Positions 7,995 to 15,414 of a DNA stretch of 36,155 bases are shown piece by piece. The translations under genes were made by a program, and so were the position numbers. The stretch's first letter is position 1; the number at the start of each line of letters is the position of its first letter. The notes under the pieces are model-generated. The model was not told the origin of the DNA and did no database searches. It saw only the letters and a program-made list of their open reading frames with translations. The DNA lies in contig NZ_HE978550.1 of assembly GCF_000311785.1 (NCBI RefSeq), positions 48,497 through 84,651 of the forward strand, read 5' to 3'. This stretch comes from Brevibacillus massiliensis (GTDB taxonomy: Bacteria; Bacillota; Bacilli; Brevibacillales; Brevibacillaceae).

Positions 7995-8911
7995 CGCTGC
8001 TCCAGCCCGGCCAGCACCTGGGCAATCCCATGGGCTGCCTGTTCATTTTTATGTTTCTCATTCATCAGGATTTCAATCGCCTGCATATTGCTCTGTTGAA
8101 AGTGGACAATGACTTCACGTGCCATCTCCTCGTTGCGTCTCTCCAACAGGGAAGTCGCCCGCTGCAGCAATTGTTGCACTTCCTCCAAAACCGATGTATG
8201 TGTCGTATTCACAAGGGTTTCCTCCTCTTGTACGGCGGCAGCCGCCGTTTCTTGTTTCGCCTGTTCAACCTCAGCCTCGCCAGTGTCGGCTGGCTGGCTC
8301 TCTTCTTCATTGGACAACGGAAAGTACAGCATATCCTCCTCAATCCGGAAGCGATCGTCCAGCTCGGGAATGAAGATGTAAGATTTGCCTGTCAGGCCCA
8401 TTCCTTGTTCGAGCATGTACGGTATCGTCCGCAGGGGGATTCGTTCGATCTGATGCGTCTGGACATATGCGTATACCTCGTCGTTTATCAGTTTCCACTC
8501 GGTTAAATACCAGCGGTTGTCCCCCTGGTACTGCACAAACCGAGGATCTCGTTCCAGCACCAACAAACGGCTGATCTGGTTCCAGGAAAGACGGGTTTGC
8601 TTGCGCAGCTCGCGGATGATTTGTTCAATCGATTTGGGCGTCCGCGCAGCTGCCAAAAACCGATAGGCCAAATCGAACACCTGGTGCGGCTGATAAGCCA
8701 ACTCGATGATGGCTTCAGTTCGTCCTGCCCTCACCGGCGTTTGCGGCATCCGAAGAACCTTGGCAAGAAGCTCTGAACTGTCGCCTGTCAATCCTTCCGC
8801 ATGCAAGCTTTCGTCAAGGCGTTCCAGCACTTCGTTCCGCGGCAAGGAACGCTCCCCAGACCGAAAGACTTTCTTGATCATACTTGCTGGCGTGCAGTTT
8901 GGCCGTTTCAT
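7991..8911 (-). CDS. Winged-helix-like / coiled-coil protein, function unknown
   Basis: This 306-residue protein starts at ATG 8911, chosen because AGGAG precedes it by 7 bases; other in-frame ATGs at 8926 and 8917 lack that spacing. Residues about 85-150 (TPKSIEQIIRELRKQ, SWNQISRLLVLERDPRFVQY, RWYLTEW) look like a winged-helix fold of the RpoE-delta/HARE type: three helices, then a beta wing ending in an aromatic strand. An acidic Glu/Gln/Ala linker of about 35 residues follows. A C-terminal coiled coil comes last (VQQLLQRATSLLERRNEE). The fold call is from pattern only. A perfect 19-bp palindrome lies just upstream and could be an operator. The role is unknown. Confidence 0.75.
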   Translation of the reverse strand: MKRPNCTPASMIKKVFRSGERSLPRNEVLERLDESLHAEGLTGDSSELLAKVLRMPQTPVRAGRTEAIIELAYQPHQVFDLAYRFLAAARTPKSIEQIIRELRKQTRLSWNQISRLLVLERDPRFVQYQGDNRWYLTEWKLINDEVYAYVQTHQIERIPLRTIPYMLEQGMGLTGKSYIFIPELDDRFRIEEDMLYFPLSNEEESQPADTGEAEVEQAKQETAAAAVQEEETLVNTTHTSVLEEVQQLLQRATSLLERRNEEMAREVIVHFQQSNMQAIEILMNEKHKNEQAAHGIAQVLAGLEQR

Positions 8912-8938
8912 TTGCATTCTCCTCATACTGCCAAGTCT

Positions 8939-8957
8939 ATTCCAAGCAGCTTGGAAT
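8939..8957. promoter_or_regulatory. Perfect 19-bp palindrome, likely operator
   Basis: ATTCCAAGC-A-GCTTGGAAT is a perfect inverted repeat with a 1-base centre. It lies 28-46 bases upstream of the ATG at 8911. On the minus strand a TTGGCA -35 and a TGTATT -10 spaced by 17 bases end at its edge, so a bound protein would cover the transcription start. Confidence 0.5.
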
Positions 8958-9035
8958 ACATAAATATTCTACATGAGTGCCAAAACTCCTACAGAATCGG
9001 GCTATTTTTTGCGAAGAACCAGCCGACGGCCAAGA

Positions 9036-9058
9036 GGAGCAGTCCCGAAAACTGCTCC
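9036..9058 (-). terminator. Hairpin downstream of yhaM
   Basis: GGAGCAGT and ACTGCTCC form a perfect 8-bp stem with a 7-base loop, just after the yhaM stop. The following bases (TCTTGG) are a poor T-run. Outer bases AACCGGC/GTCGGCTGGTT may extend the stem. Confidence 0.4.
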
Positions 9059-9076
9059 CTCCCGCCGGTTTTTCGA

Positions 9077-10024
9077 TTAGTACCCCCGCCAGACTTTTCG
9101 CCGCAGCGCAGGGGCGTATACCCACTCTTCGTCTTCCGCCTGTTCGCTCTGGACATTTGCCAGCGCGTTCATTTTGCTGTCGATTTGATCCAGGTAGTGA
9201 AACAGCACGGCTGTCGGGGTTTTTCCCGATACAGCGCTGCCCCAGCCGTTTTCTACGTCGCCGTGGTGACTGAGAATGCAGTGCTTCAAGTGCAGCACTT
9301 CCTTGTTTTCGAGATCGATTCCCAGTGCGAGGCACGCCCGGGTGACGAGCTCCACCCCCATCACAAGATGGCCAATAAGCTGTCCTGGCGTCGAATATTC
9401 CGGCGCGATCGGATCGGATAGCTCGTACAGCTTGCCGATGTCATGCAGGATACAAGTGGCGTAAAGCACGTCCTTGTCTACTTGTGGATAGAGCGGCAGC
9501 AGCTTCTCCGCCGCTCTTAAAAGCGACAGCGTATGTTCAAGCAGGCCGCTGTAATAGTGGTGATGCATTTTGATTCCGGCAGGAAAACTGCGCAGTCTCC
9601 CCTTCAGCTCTTCGTCGGAGATCAGATGGGCTACGATCGCCCGCAAGACGTCGCTTTTCAACCCGGACGCATACGTCATCAGGCTTGTCCACATCTCCTC
9701 AAGATCCCCTTTGGCGACAGGGACCAGGGATTGGATCTGTACGTCGTCCGCCTCCGTGGCCAGCCTGATCCGTTGGATGACAAGCTGCTTTTTCCCCCTG
9801 TAGCTCTGGACGACCGCATCGATCTTGACAATGGATTTTACCTGAATCGTCTCCTTCACTTCTTCCGATACGTCCCAGATCTTGGCGTTCAGGCTGCCTG
9901 AGCGGTCGCACAGCTCCAGATTCATGTATTCGCTCTGGTTGCTGGCGATGCCCACCTCGCGGCTCTTCACCAGGCAAAAGGCAATGATTCGTTCCCCTTC
10001 CTCACACGCAAGCAAACAAGTCAC
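9077..10024 (-). CDS. yhaM: 3'-5' exoribonuclease YhaM
   Basis: YhaM trims RNA 3' ends in the cytoplasm of Bacillota. The 315-residue length matches B. subtilis YhaM. Residues about 15-90 form an OB-fold nucleic-acid-binding domain (MNLELCDRSGSLNAKIWDV). The C-terminal half is an HD phosphohydrolase domain with HHHYYSGLLEHT (His154-156 and His164), the HD pair at 194-195 in CILHDIGKLYEL, and a later LSHHGDVENG metal-binding motif. The GTG start at 10024 is preceded by AAGGAG at 8 bases. It lies downstream of the ykvA/dedA-type pair on the same strand, separated by only 26 bases, so they may share a transcript. Confidence 0.93.
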   Translation of the reverse strand: MTCLLACEEGERIIAFCLVKSREVGIASNQSEYMNLELCDRSGSLNAKIWDVSEEVKETIQVKSIVKIDAVVQSYRGKKQLVIQRIRLATEADDVQIQSLVPVAKGDLEEMWTSLMTYASGLKSDVLRAIVAHLISDEELKGRLRSFPAGIKMHHHYYSGLLEHTLSLLRAAEKLLPLYPQVDKDVLYATCILHDIGKLYELSDPIAPEYSTPGQLIGHLVMGVELVTRACLALGIDLENKEVLHLKHCILSHHGDVENGWGSAVSGKTPTAVLFHYLDQIDSKMNALANVQSEQAEDEEWVYAPALRRKVWRGY

Positions 10025-10050
10025 GTTTTATTCTCCTTCTCCCTGAGATT

Positions 10051-10581
10051 CTATTTTTTACCAAATAACAGATTCTCTATTTTTCGCAGCACATTTTTCC
10101 CGATCAGTTCGTCTGCCTGTTTCACGACCTTGGTGATCACTTCGAGCAGATCCTGCTGACCGTTCCAGTGTTCAGCCACGATCTTGGAGTCGACGTCGAC
10201 GAGGATCGAACGCAAGGCGAAGACGGCGAGCACGACGTCGTCCATCATCCCCAGCGGTCCGACGATCGCTTCCGGAATAAAATCGACCGGGGAGATAAAG
10301 TAGGCGACGGCCACCCCGGCGATCGTCTTCGCCTGAAGCGGCACCCGCTTGTCCCGCAGCAGCCGGGCAAGCAGCACAAACAGATCCGGGGCCAGCAGGA
10401 TAAAACCGGCGGCGTTATCGCCGAGTCCGCGGTCGCGGATAAATTTTTCTATCTTGGCCCTCAGCTTGTCGTAAAATCGCTGGTGCTCCTTAGGCAGCTG
10501 GATCGGGGTAAGCTCGTACGAATCGCGCGGCACGGGCAGGTTAGGGTTGGTTTCTTCTTCATGCTGACTGTTCTCATTCAC
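10051..10581 (-). CDS. YkvA/DUF1232 family protein
   Basis: This is a 176-residue protein with the DUF1232 core near residues 95-125: VAYFISPVDFIPEAI followed by GMMDDVVLAVFALR. The family is short and membrane-associated and has no proven biochemical role. The N-terminal 35 residues are polar (NSQHEEETNPNLPVPRD) and probably disordered. The start is GTG 10581, preceded by GGAGGG at 6 bases and overlapping the stop of the DedA gene by 4 bases (GTGA). A longer open frame upstream lies inside the DedA gene and is not credible. The coupling to DedA points to an envelope role. Confidence 0.88.
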   Translation of the reverse strand: MNENSQHEEETNPNLPVPRDSYELTPIQLPKEHQRFYDKLRAKIEKFIRDRGLGDNAAGFILLAPDLFVLLARLLRDKRVPLQAKTIAGVAVAYFISPVDFIPEAIVGPLGMMDDVVLAVFALRSILVDVDSKIVAEHWNGQQDLLEVITKVVKQADELIGKNVLRKIENLLFGKK

Positions 10582-11240
10582 TGTGATCCCTCCTGTTTTG
10601 GTTTCGACAGAGACTTTTTTTTCGACATCTCTTTCTTCCGATATTGGCTGAACGTGGCCAAGCCGACGATCGCCACGATGGCTACCAGGAAAGCCACCGC
10701 CAGGTTGCGCGACACAAAGGCAAACACCTGCTCCCAGCGTTCGCCAAGCTGCCAGCCGAGCGTCACGAACAGCACGCTCCACACCAGTCCTCCGCCGTAC
10801 GTCAAAAGCACAAAGGTCGGAAAAGGCAGCTTCGTGATGCCGGCGAAGTAAGCGGTAAACTGACGGACACCGGGGATGAAATAACCGACAAGCAGGATCC
10901 ATTTGCCGATCCAGTTAAACCATTCCTCTGTCCGTTTATACAATTTGTAACCAAGCCCCAAACGGCTTCCATAACGTTCAATAAACGAGTAACCAAGCAG
11001 GCGTCCAATCCAATACGCCACCGTCATCGCGCTGATCGAGCCCAGGTAACAGGCGATCAAGGTCGGCAGATAGGAAAGCCTTCCGGTCGAGACGAGAAAA
11101 CCGGAAAAGACCAAGAGCGTTTCTTCCGGCAGCGGCATGCCGAGAATGCCGAGAAAAAACAGGAGGTATAAGGCTACAACCCCGTATTCGGTGATGTAGT
11201 CCCCGAATGTTTGCACCAGCTCCTCCAACCATGTCACCAC
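10578..11240 (-). CDS. DedA family membrane protein
   Basis: DedA proteins are polytopic membrane proteins, some of which recycle undecaprenyl phosphate or flip phospholipids and depend on the proton motive force. The 220-residue sequence has the family signatures: LGMPLPEETLLVFSGFL near residue 33 (with the conserved acidic pair) and GYFIPGVRQFTAYFAG near 115-130 (with the conserved arginine). About five hydrophobic segments are visible, and the C-terminal tail is highly basic. The start is GTG 11240, or the second GTG; the ribosome binding site is weak. Its stop overlaps the YkvA gene start by 4 bases, so the two are co-translated. Confidence 0.92.
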   Translation of the reverse strand: MVTWLEELVQTFGDYITEYGVVALYLLFFLGILGMPLPEETLLVFSGFLVSTGRLSYLPTLIACYLGSISAMTVAYWIGRLLGYSFIERYGSRLGLGYKLYKRTEEWFNWIGKWILLVGYFIPGVRQFTAYFAGITKLPFPTFVLLTYGGGLVWSVLFVTLGWQLGERWEQVFAFVSRNLAVAFLVAIVAIVGLATFSQYRKKEMSKKKSLSKPKQEGSQ

Positions 11241-11406
11241 TCTTCACAGGTATGATTCCTTCATTATGCCAAATGATCATGAGAAAGCAAAGTGCAGCAG
11301 GTCCGTCCATTTCCAGAATAAATTATTGCCGACGCCGTGGCTTACGGTGGCCCTATCGGTTATAATGGGGGTAATCGACAGAAACACCGTGAGGAGACAA
11401 GCCGTC

Positions 11407-11886
11407 ATGTGGAGAAAGATATACCGGAAACTGAAGTATGAATATTACAAGCTGATTCGCATGAAGGGTGCCCCCTCCTTTATCGCCAGAGGCTTTTCCG
11501 TTGGGATTTTTATCGAGTTCATCACACTGCCTACGTTCGGTTTGGCATTCATTCTGCTATACCCCATGAACCTGCTGTTCCGCTCCAGTTTTTCCGCCTC
11601 GCTGGTTGGATTTGTCATTGGGAAAATCGTGCTCCCGATCTTTATGGCGATCAACTACAAGCTCGGCAGTTCTTTGATCGGCAAACTCCTGGAAGAGCAT
11701 ATCAAACACAACAACGAATCGGTTACCCGCTGGGTAGCCTGGGTGCAAAGAAGCCTCGTCTACTTTACCGGCAGCGCTGTGATGGGACTCTTCGTCGCGA
11801 TCGGAAGTTTTTTCCTCGTCTACGCCGCACTTCAGTGGTATCGCAAAAAACGTTCGCGCCGCTCGCTTTCCCCTGGAAAAGCATAG
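11407..11886 (+). CDS. DUF2062 membrane protein
   Basis: This is a 159-residue protein with two or three hydrophobic segments: about 40-55 (TLPTFGLAFILLYP), 60-85 (SASLVGFVIGKIVLP) and 125-150. The run SFIARGFSVGIFIEFITLP and the LLFRSSFSASLVGFVIG region are typical of DUF2062, an uncharacterised inner-membrane family. The start at ATG 11407 follows GAGGAG at 10 bases. A longer frame from 11266 has no ribosome binding site and would overlap the promoter region of the divergent DedA gene. It stands alone between leftward genes. The substrate or role is unknown. Confidence 0.85.
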   Translation: MWRKIYRKLKYEYYKLIRMKGAPSFIARGFSVGIFIEFITLPTFGLAFILLYPMNLLFRSSFSASLVGFVIGKIVLPIFMAINYKLGSSLIGKLLEEHIKHNNESVTRWVAWVQRSLVYFTGSAVMGLFVAIGSFFLVYAALQWYRKKRSRRSLSPGKA

Positions 11887-12049
11887 GTCCTCGCTTTGGT
11901 GAAAATTGTCCGTGAAAGCCGAAAAATTGGCTCGCTTACATTCGTGGTAAACCAACAGAGAGCAGAACTGTCCGTCTTTATTCCATAAAACGGCTCATCG
12001 ACCAAATGCTGGTTTTCGTTGGGGCAAAATAGAAAAACTGCACCTTTCC

Positions 12050-12096
12050 AAAAAAAACGAAACGGCCTGATCCCAGACAAAAATGGTTCAGGCCGT
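12050..12096 (-). terminator. Strong Rho-independent terminator of the 75-aa protein gene
   Basis: On the minus strand ACGGCCTGA pairs with TCAGGCCGT around a 17-base loop. It is followed by TTCG and eight T. It lies about 17 bases past the stop at 12113. The stretch 11887-12049 holds no gene that I can support. Confidence 0.9.
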
Positions 12097-12112
12097 ATCC
12101 CATGCGATGTGA

Positions 12113-12340
12113 TCACGATTTCTGAAACGCGCCTTTTCCGCGCATCATATCCATGATTTCACTCACCGTGTAGTTTTTGCCGAGAAGGGACATGATCTCT
12201 TCCACGTGCTCTTCCGTAAGTCCGGTCGCCTGCAAGCTTTCCCGCAGCAGCACGTCATTGGCATTGCGGAAGTAGCTCTTCAACGTGCGTGAAACGCGCC
12301 CCTCCAGATTTGTGCTCAGCAGCAACTCTGTCGTTGACAT
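12113..12340 (-). CDS. Small hypothetical protein, function unknown
   Basis: This 75-residue helical protein starts at ATG 12340 after GAGGTGGAG. It has two parts. The first is a polar, Leu-rich helix (TTELLLSTNLEGRVSRTLKSYF). The second, LTEEHVEEIMSLLGKNYTVSEIMDMMRG, looks like a short helix-turn-helix or UBA-like helical hairpin. It contains no Cys and no membrane segment. The gene has its own terminator and probably its own promoter. I do not recognise the family. Confidence 0.75.
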   Translation of the reverse strand: MSTTELLLSTNLEGRVSRTLKSYFRNANDVLLRESLQATGLTEEHVEEIMSLLGKNYTVSEIMDMMRGKGAFQKS

Positions 12341-12438
12341 TTATCTCCACCTCTTTATTATGAACTGTTCTATCTCCTTATTATAAACGATCCCTCCCGG
12401 TTGGCAATCATGCCTCTCGGAAAAGGCGCCGACGCCCT

Positions 12439-13191
12439 CTAGATTCCCGGGGTCAGTGTTCGCTTATGTTCGGAGATGCGGTGCAGGTGCAAAATGCGTT
12501 CCTTCGCCTGTGGTGTGGTCTCGCCTGTAATCAGGTAGCGGTCCAGTTCCTCATAAGTGAAGCCCATCTCCTGCTCATCTGTTTGGCCGGCCCAGAGATC
12601 GGCTGACGGGGCCTTGGTGAGGATCGACTCCGGCACTCCTAATTCTGCAGCCAAAATGCGGATTTCATGCTTGGTCAAACTGGCCACCGGGTTGATGTCG
12701 CCGAGGCCGTCTCCCCCTTTGGTCATGTAGCCGATGTACAGTTCGCTGTAGTTGCAGGTATCGACGACGAGGTATCCCTTCTCGTTGGCAATCGCGTACA
12801 ACGTGGTCATCCGCAGCCGCGCTTTCGTATTTCCTTTGGTCTTGTCGTTAAACGTCATGACTTTGGACAGTTCTCCCATGATCGCCTCAAAAGTCGCGCC
12901 CAGATCCACTGTGACGAGATTCAGGTTGATCGCCTCCGCCAATTTGGCCGCGTCCTCCGCGTGGATCGGCAGCGAATTGGCAGGCATCCATACGCCAATC
13001 ACCCGCTCCCGACCGAGAGCGCGCACACAGAGAGCGGCAACCACTGCGCTGTCGATTCCTCCCGAGATACCGACAACGGCGCCTCCCAGACCCTGGCCGT
13101 CGATCTGGTCGCGAATAAAAGCGATCCGCTTTTCCATGTCGCTCTTTACTGTGGCTTGATAGTTATGTAAATGCTGTTGAAACGTATCCAT
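12439..13191 (-). CDS. nadE: Ammonia-dependent NAD+ synthetase
   Basis: NadE makes NAD+ from deamido-NAD+, ATP and ammonia in the last step of NAD synthesis. The ATP-pyrophosphatase P-loop GISGGIDSAV sits at residues 41-50. YLVVDTCNYSELYIGYMTKGGDGLGDI is the deamido-NAD/ATP site, and LTKAPSADLWAGQTDEQEMG is the conserved C-terminal motif. The 250-residue length fits the NH3-using form, with no glutaminase domain. The ATG at 13191 has a GGGGGCAGGG site. Its C-terminus (HRISEHKRTLTPGI) is intact. It is downstream of a small coiled-coil gene but separated from it by a terminator. Confidence 0.96.
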   Translation of the reverse strand: MDTFQQHLHNYQATVKSDMEKRIAFIRDQIDGQGLGGAVVGISGGIDSAVVAALCVRALGRERVIGVWMPANSLPIHAEDAAKLAEAINLNLVTVDLGATFEAIMGELSKVMTFNDKTKGNTKARLRMTTLYAIANEKGYLVVDTCNYSELYIGYMTKGGDGLGDINPVASLTKHEIRILAAELGVPESILTKAPSADLWAGQTDEQEMGFTYEELDRYLITGETTPQAKERILHLHRISEHKRTLTPGI

Positions 13192-13347
13192 TGCCCTGCC
13201 CCCTGTCGATTTTCGTTTCTGATTTTATCCTATCACTTGCGCCGGATGGTGACAATCTGCCCCGCTCTCCGGCGGTATTGTCGAACTTTTCAGCCGAAAG
13301 GGCCCGCTCCGTTCATCGTCAAAACAAGATCGCGCTGTCCGAACCAA

Positions 13348-13380
13348 AAAAAGATGGCTCCCATCCGGAACCATCTTTTT
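13348..13380 (-). terminator. Rho-independent terminator after the 56-aa coiled-coil gene
   Basis: AAAAAGATGG and CCATCTTTTT form a 10-bp stem with a 13-base loop. T-rich tracts follow on either strand. It lies 8 bases beyond the stop at 13388 and upstream of nadE. Confidence 0.85.
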
Positions 13381-13387
13381 GCGTTGG

Positions 13388-13558
13388 CTAACTGATCACC
13401 TTATCAGTTCTCGTGTCCAACATCTTTTCCAAATCCCGGACGTCCCGCTCCAATTCGAGGATGTCCTCTTCAATCAGCTTTTTTAGGTGCTGTTTTTCCC
13501 GCAGCACCTTGCGAGTTTGCTCTAAGCGCTGATTCATGTCAAACACGCCGAGATACAC
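13388..13558 (-). CDS. Small coiled-coil protein, function unknown
   Basis: This 56-residue protein starts at GTG 13558 behind GGGAGGGAAGG. A longer frame from 13639 lacks a ribosome binding site. From residue 8 to the end it is a single charged helix with heptad character (NQRLEQTRKVLREKQHLKKL, then EEDILELERDVRDLEKML), so it should form a dimeric coiled coil. There is no membrane segment or Cys. A promoter-like TACTATAGT lies upstream. It sits just downstream of the PspC-domain gene on the same strand. It could be an adaptor for a stress or membrane protein, but that is a guess. Confidence 0.65.
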   Translation of the reverse strand: MYLGVFDMNQRLEQTRKVLREKQHLKKLIEEDILELERDVRDLEKMLDTRTDKVIS

Positions 13559-13635
13559 TAACCTTCCCTCCCTGTTCCTATGTAACAGTACCTTTACTAT
13601 AGTATTCAGGAGGGAACATTTGTTGACAAGATTTT

Positions 13636-13971
13636 TCACTGTGATCGAAATTTGGATAACTCCGCCCGCAAGCGGTACACTTCCTGCTGCAGGGCCTGTT
13701 TTTCGACACGGTCAATCTCCCAGTCCAGCTCGTCACTCTCTGCAAAGTCCGGGAACTCCCGGTAGAACCTGTCGGCAGCGAAAGGATAACTCGGCTCCTT
13801 CGGGACGATAAAAGAGAGCAAAAAGTAGAAAAACACAGGAACGACGGTAAAGATCGAAACCAGCACAAAAATCACGCGAACCAATGTTGCATCTATCTGC
13901 AAAAATTTGGCGATCCCTCCGCACAAGCCGAAAAGCTTTTTGTCGTAACGCGAGCGGTAGAGGCGGTTCAT
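13636..13971 (-). CDS. PspC-domain membrane protein
   Basis: PspC-domain proteins sit in the membrane and act in envelope-stress responses. The 111-residue protein has the typical opening RLYRSRYDKKLFGLCGGIA (about 3-22), then the helix-rich FLQIDATLVRVIFVLVSIF and VPVFFYFLLSFIVP. A coiled-coil tail of about 45 residues follows (DRVEKQALQQEVYRLRAEL). The ATG at 13971 is preferred over the TTG at 13977 because GGAAGG precedes it by 7 bases. It is alone on its strand with the small coiled-coil gene just downstream, and both products have coiled coils. Confidence 0.9.
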   Translation of the reverse strand: MNRLYRSRYDKKLFGLCGGIAKFLQIDATLVRVIFVLVSIFTVVPVFFYFLLSFIVPKEPSYPFAADRFYREFPDFAESDELDWEIDRVEKQALQQEVYRLRAELSKFRSQ

Positions 13972-14146
13972 TTGCAATCCTTCCTTTCCACAACCGATTT
14001 CTCTTGTACCCTAAGGATATCCGAACAAACCTATCGGCCAAAACTGGCTGCGGAGGGATTTGTCCTCCGCCTCGGGACGGAGAAGAACGGGAGGAAGCTG
14101 CCGGATGAAAACGGCACATCGGGCTCACGCTAACGGATGAGGTGAT

Positions 14147-14278
14147 TTGCCCGACCGCCCGGAACCCAACTTCACGCCGTACGGCACGCCGACCAACTTC
14201 GGCACGAGCAGCCTGTACGAAAGAACGCTGCGCCCAGGCAGTCTGTCTGATTACTCAACGATCTGGCGGAAGCGGTGA
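14147..14278 (+). CDS. Possible small 43-aa protein, function unknown
   Basis: TTG at 14147 follows GAGGTGAT with very short spacing. It opens a frame of 43 codons ending at TGA 14276-14278. Third positions are overwhelmingly G or C, as in the neighbouring real genes, which argues for coding. The product is rich in Pro, Thr, Ser, Gly and Tyr (PNFTPYGTPTNFGTSSLYERT) and ends in WRKR. It has no membrane helix. A preceding frame (about 14034-14133) also has coding-like third positions but lacks a start codon, so this area may be a decayed gene instead. The rest of the gap 13980-14313 shows nothing I can name. Confidence 0.35.
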   Translation: MPDRPEPNFTPYGTPTNFGTSSLYERTLRPGSLSDYSTIWRKR

Positions 14279-14313
14279 GGCAGACATGTGGCTTGTGCCA
14301 GCCGCCGCCCATT

Positions 14314-15219
14314 TTATTCATCCGCTCCGTCCCGACTTTCGATTTGTCCGATCAGCTGAGCCATGTCCGGGGGCACCGGCTCCGTCAGCGTCAGCATTTC
14401 CTGCGAGCGCGGATGGCAAAACGACAGCCTTGCCGCGTGGAGTGCCTGCCGGCCGATTCTCTCCCGGCTTCCGCCGTACAGGTCGTCTCCTGCCAGCGGA
14501 TGGCCCAGGTAGCTCAGATGGACGCGGATTTGATGAGTCCTCCCGGTCTGCAGATGCAATTCCAGCCACGTCATGTCCTCTCCCCTGCCGAGCACCCGGT
14601 AATGCGTCCTCGCATACTGACCGTCCGGCCGCACTTCCCGCACGATGATCGAGTCATCACGCAGTCCGATCGGTGCCTCAATCACCCCCTGTTCATCCGC
14701 GACAAGCCCCTCTACGATCGCCTGGTAGGTGCGCCCCAGCGTCCGTTGCCGCTGCATCCGGGCGAACTGTTCATGTGCCCACTGGTTTTTCGCGACGATC
14801 AACAGGCCCGAAGTATCTTTGTCCAAGCGATTGACCGGGCGAAATTTCCGACTTTCTCCCTTCGCCTGCCAATACGCCACAACCCCGTTTGCCAACGTGC
14901 CGTCCGGATGGGTTCGCGTCGGATGAACGACCATTCCTGCCGGTTTTGCCAGGATCAACAGATCCTCGTCCTCATGTCGTATGGCGAGCGGCATCGGCTG
15001 CGGCACGAGCGACTCTGCTTCCTCCGCCGGCAGAACAAGCGTTACCTGGTCGCCTTTTTTCAGGCGCTCCGTGACGTAAGCCGGCGCTCCGTTCAGACAG
15101 ACACTGCCTCCGTATTTGGCGCGCGTCAGCAAGCGCCTCGACACGCCATACGCTGTCTGCAGCACATCGCGAATCGTCTTTCCCTCGTCAGCTTCCGTCA
15201 CCTCGAACTGCAGTAGCAT
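14314..15219 (-). CDS. RluA/RluD family pseudouridine synthase
   Basis: This enzyme turns specific uridines in rRNA or tRNA into pseudouridine. The catalytic motif is RPVNRLDKDTSG with Asp133. An S4-like N-terminal domain covers residues about 10-65 (DVLQTAYGVSRRLLTRAKYG, VCLNGAPAYVTERLKKGD). The HLQTGRTHQIRVHLSYLGHPLAGDDLYGG block at about 220-250 is the second family signature. The 301-residue length is typical. The ATG at 15219 follows AGGGGAGGT. Which RNA position it modifies cannot be told from sequence. It is divergent from map across about 195 bases. Confidence 0.93.
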   Translation of the reverse strand: MLLQFEVTEADEGKTIRDVLQTAYGVSRRLLTRAKYGGSVCLNGAPAYVTERLKKGDQVTLVLPAEEAESLVPQPMPLAIRHEDEDLLILAKPAGMVVHPTRTHPDGTLANGVVAYWQAKGESRKFRPVNRLDKDTSGLLIVAKNQWAHEQFARMQRQRTLGRTYQAIVEGLVADEQGVIEAPIGLRDDSIIVREVRPDGQYARTHYRVLGRGEDMTWLELHLQTGRTHQIRVHLSYLGHPLAGDDLYGGSRERIGRQALHAARLSFCHPRSQEMLTLTEPVPPDMAQLIGQIESRDGADE

Positions 15220-15341
15220 GGCTGTTACCTCCCCTTTTTTGTGAAAAACGTCTCGATGATTTCATAAAACATGGATGTGACCGCTTGCGGTCCACAAAAC
15301 GCTCATGACCGTTTTGTGTTGTCGCATGCCGATCATCCGAA

Positions 15342-15352
15342 TATGTTACAAT
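15342..15352 (+). promoter_or_regulatory. Extended -10 promoter for map
   Basis: TATGTTACAAT is an extended -10 (TATG, one base, TACAAT). It lies about 63 bases upstream of the map start. No clean -35 is visible at 17 bases. Confidence 0.6.
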
Positions 15353-15414
15353 AGATTGATCAAGAAAGTTTCTTTTACAAAGCAAATGAATTTATCCAAC
15401 GGGGTGAGGTCTGG

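Noticed and set aside
8930-9076. A short frame after yhaM ending GLLLLAVGWFFAKN, like a tiny membrane protein
   Set aside because: It has no start codon with a ribosome binding site and lies over the hairpin at 9036-9058.
11832-12116. A 94-codon minus-strand open frame
   Set aside because: It runs through a strong terminator of the 75-aa gene and overlaps the 3' end of the DUF2062 gene, with no ribosome binding site.
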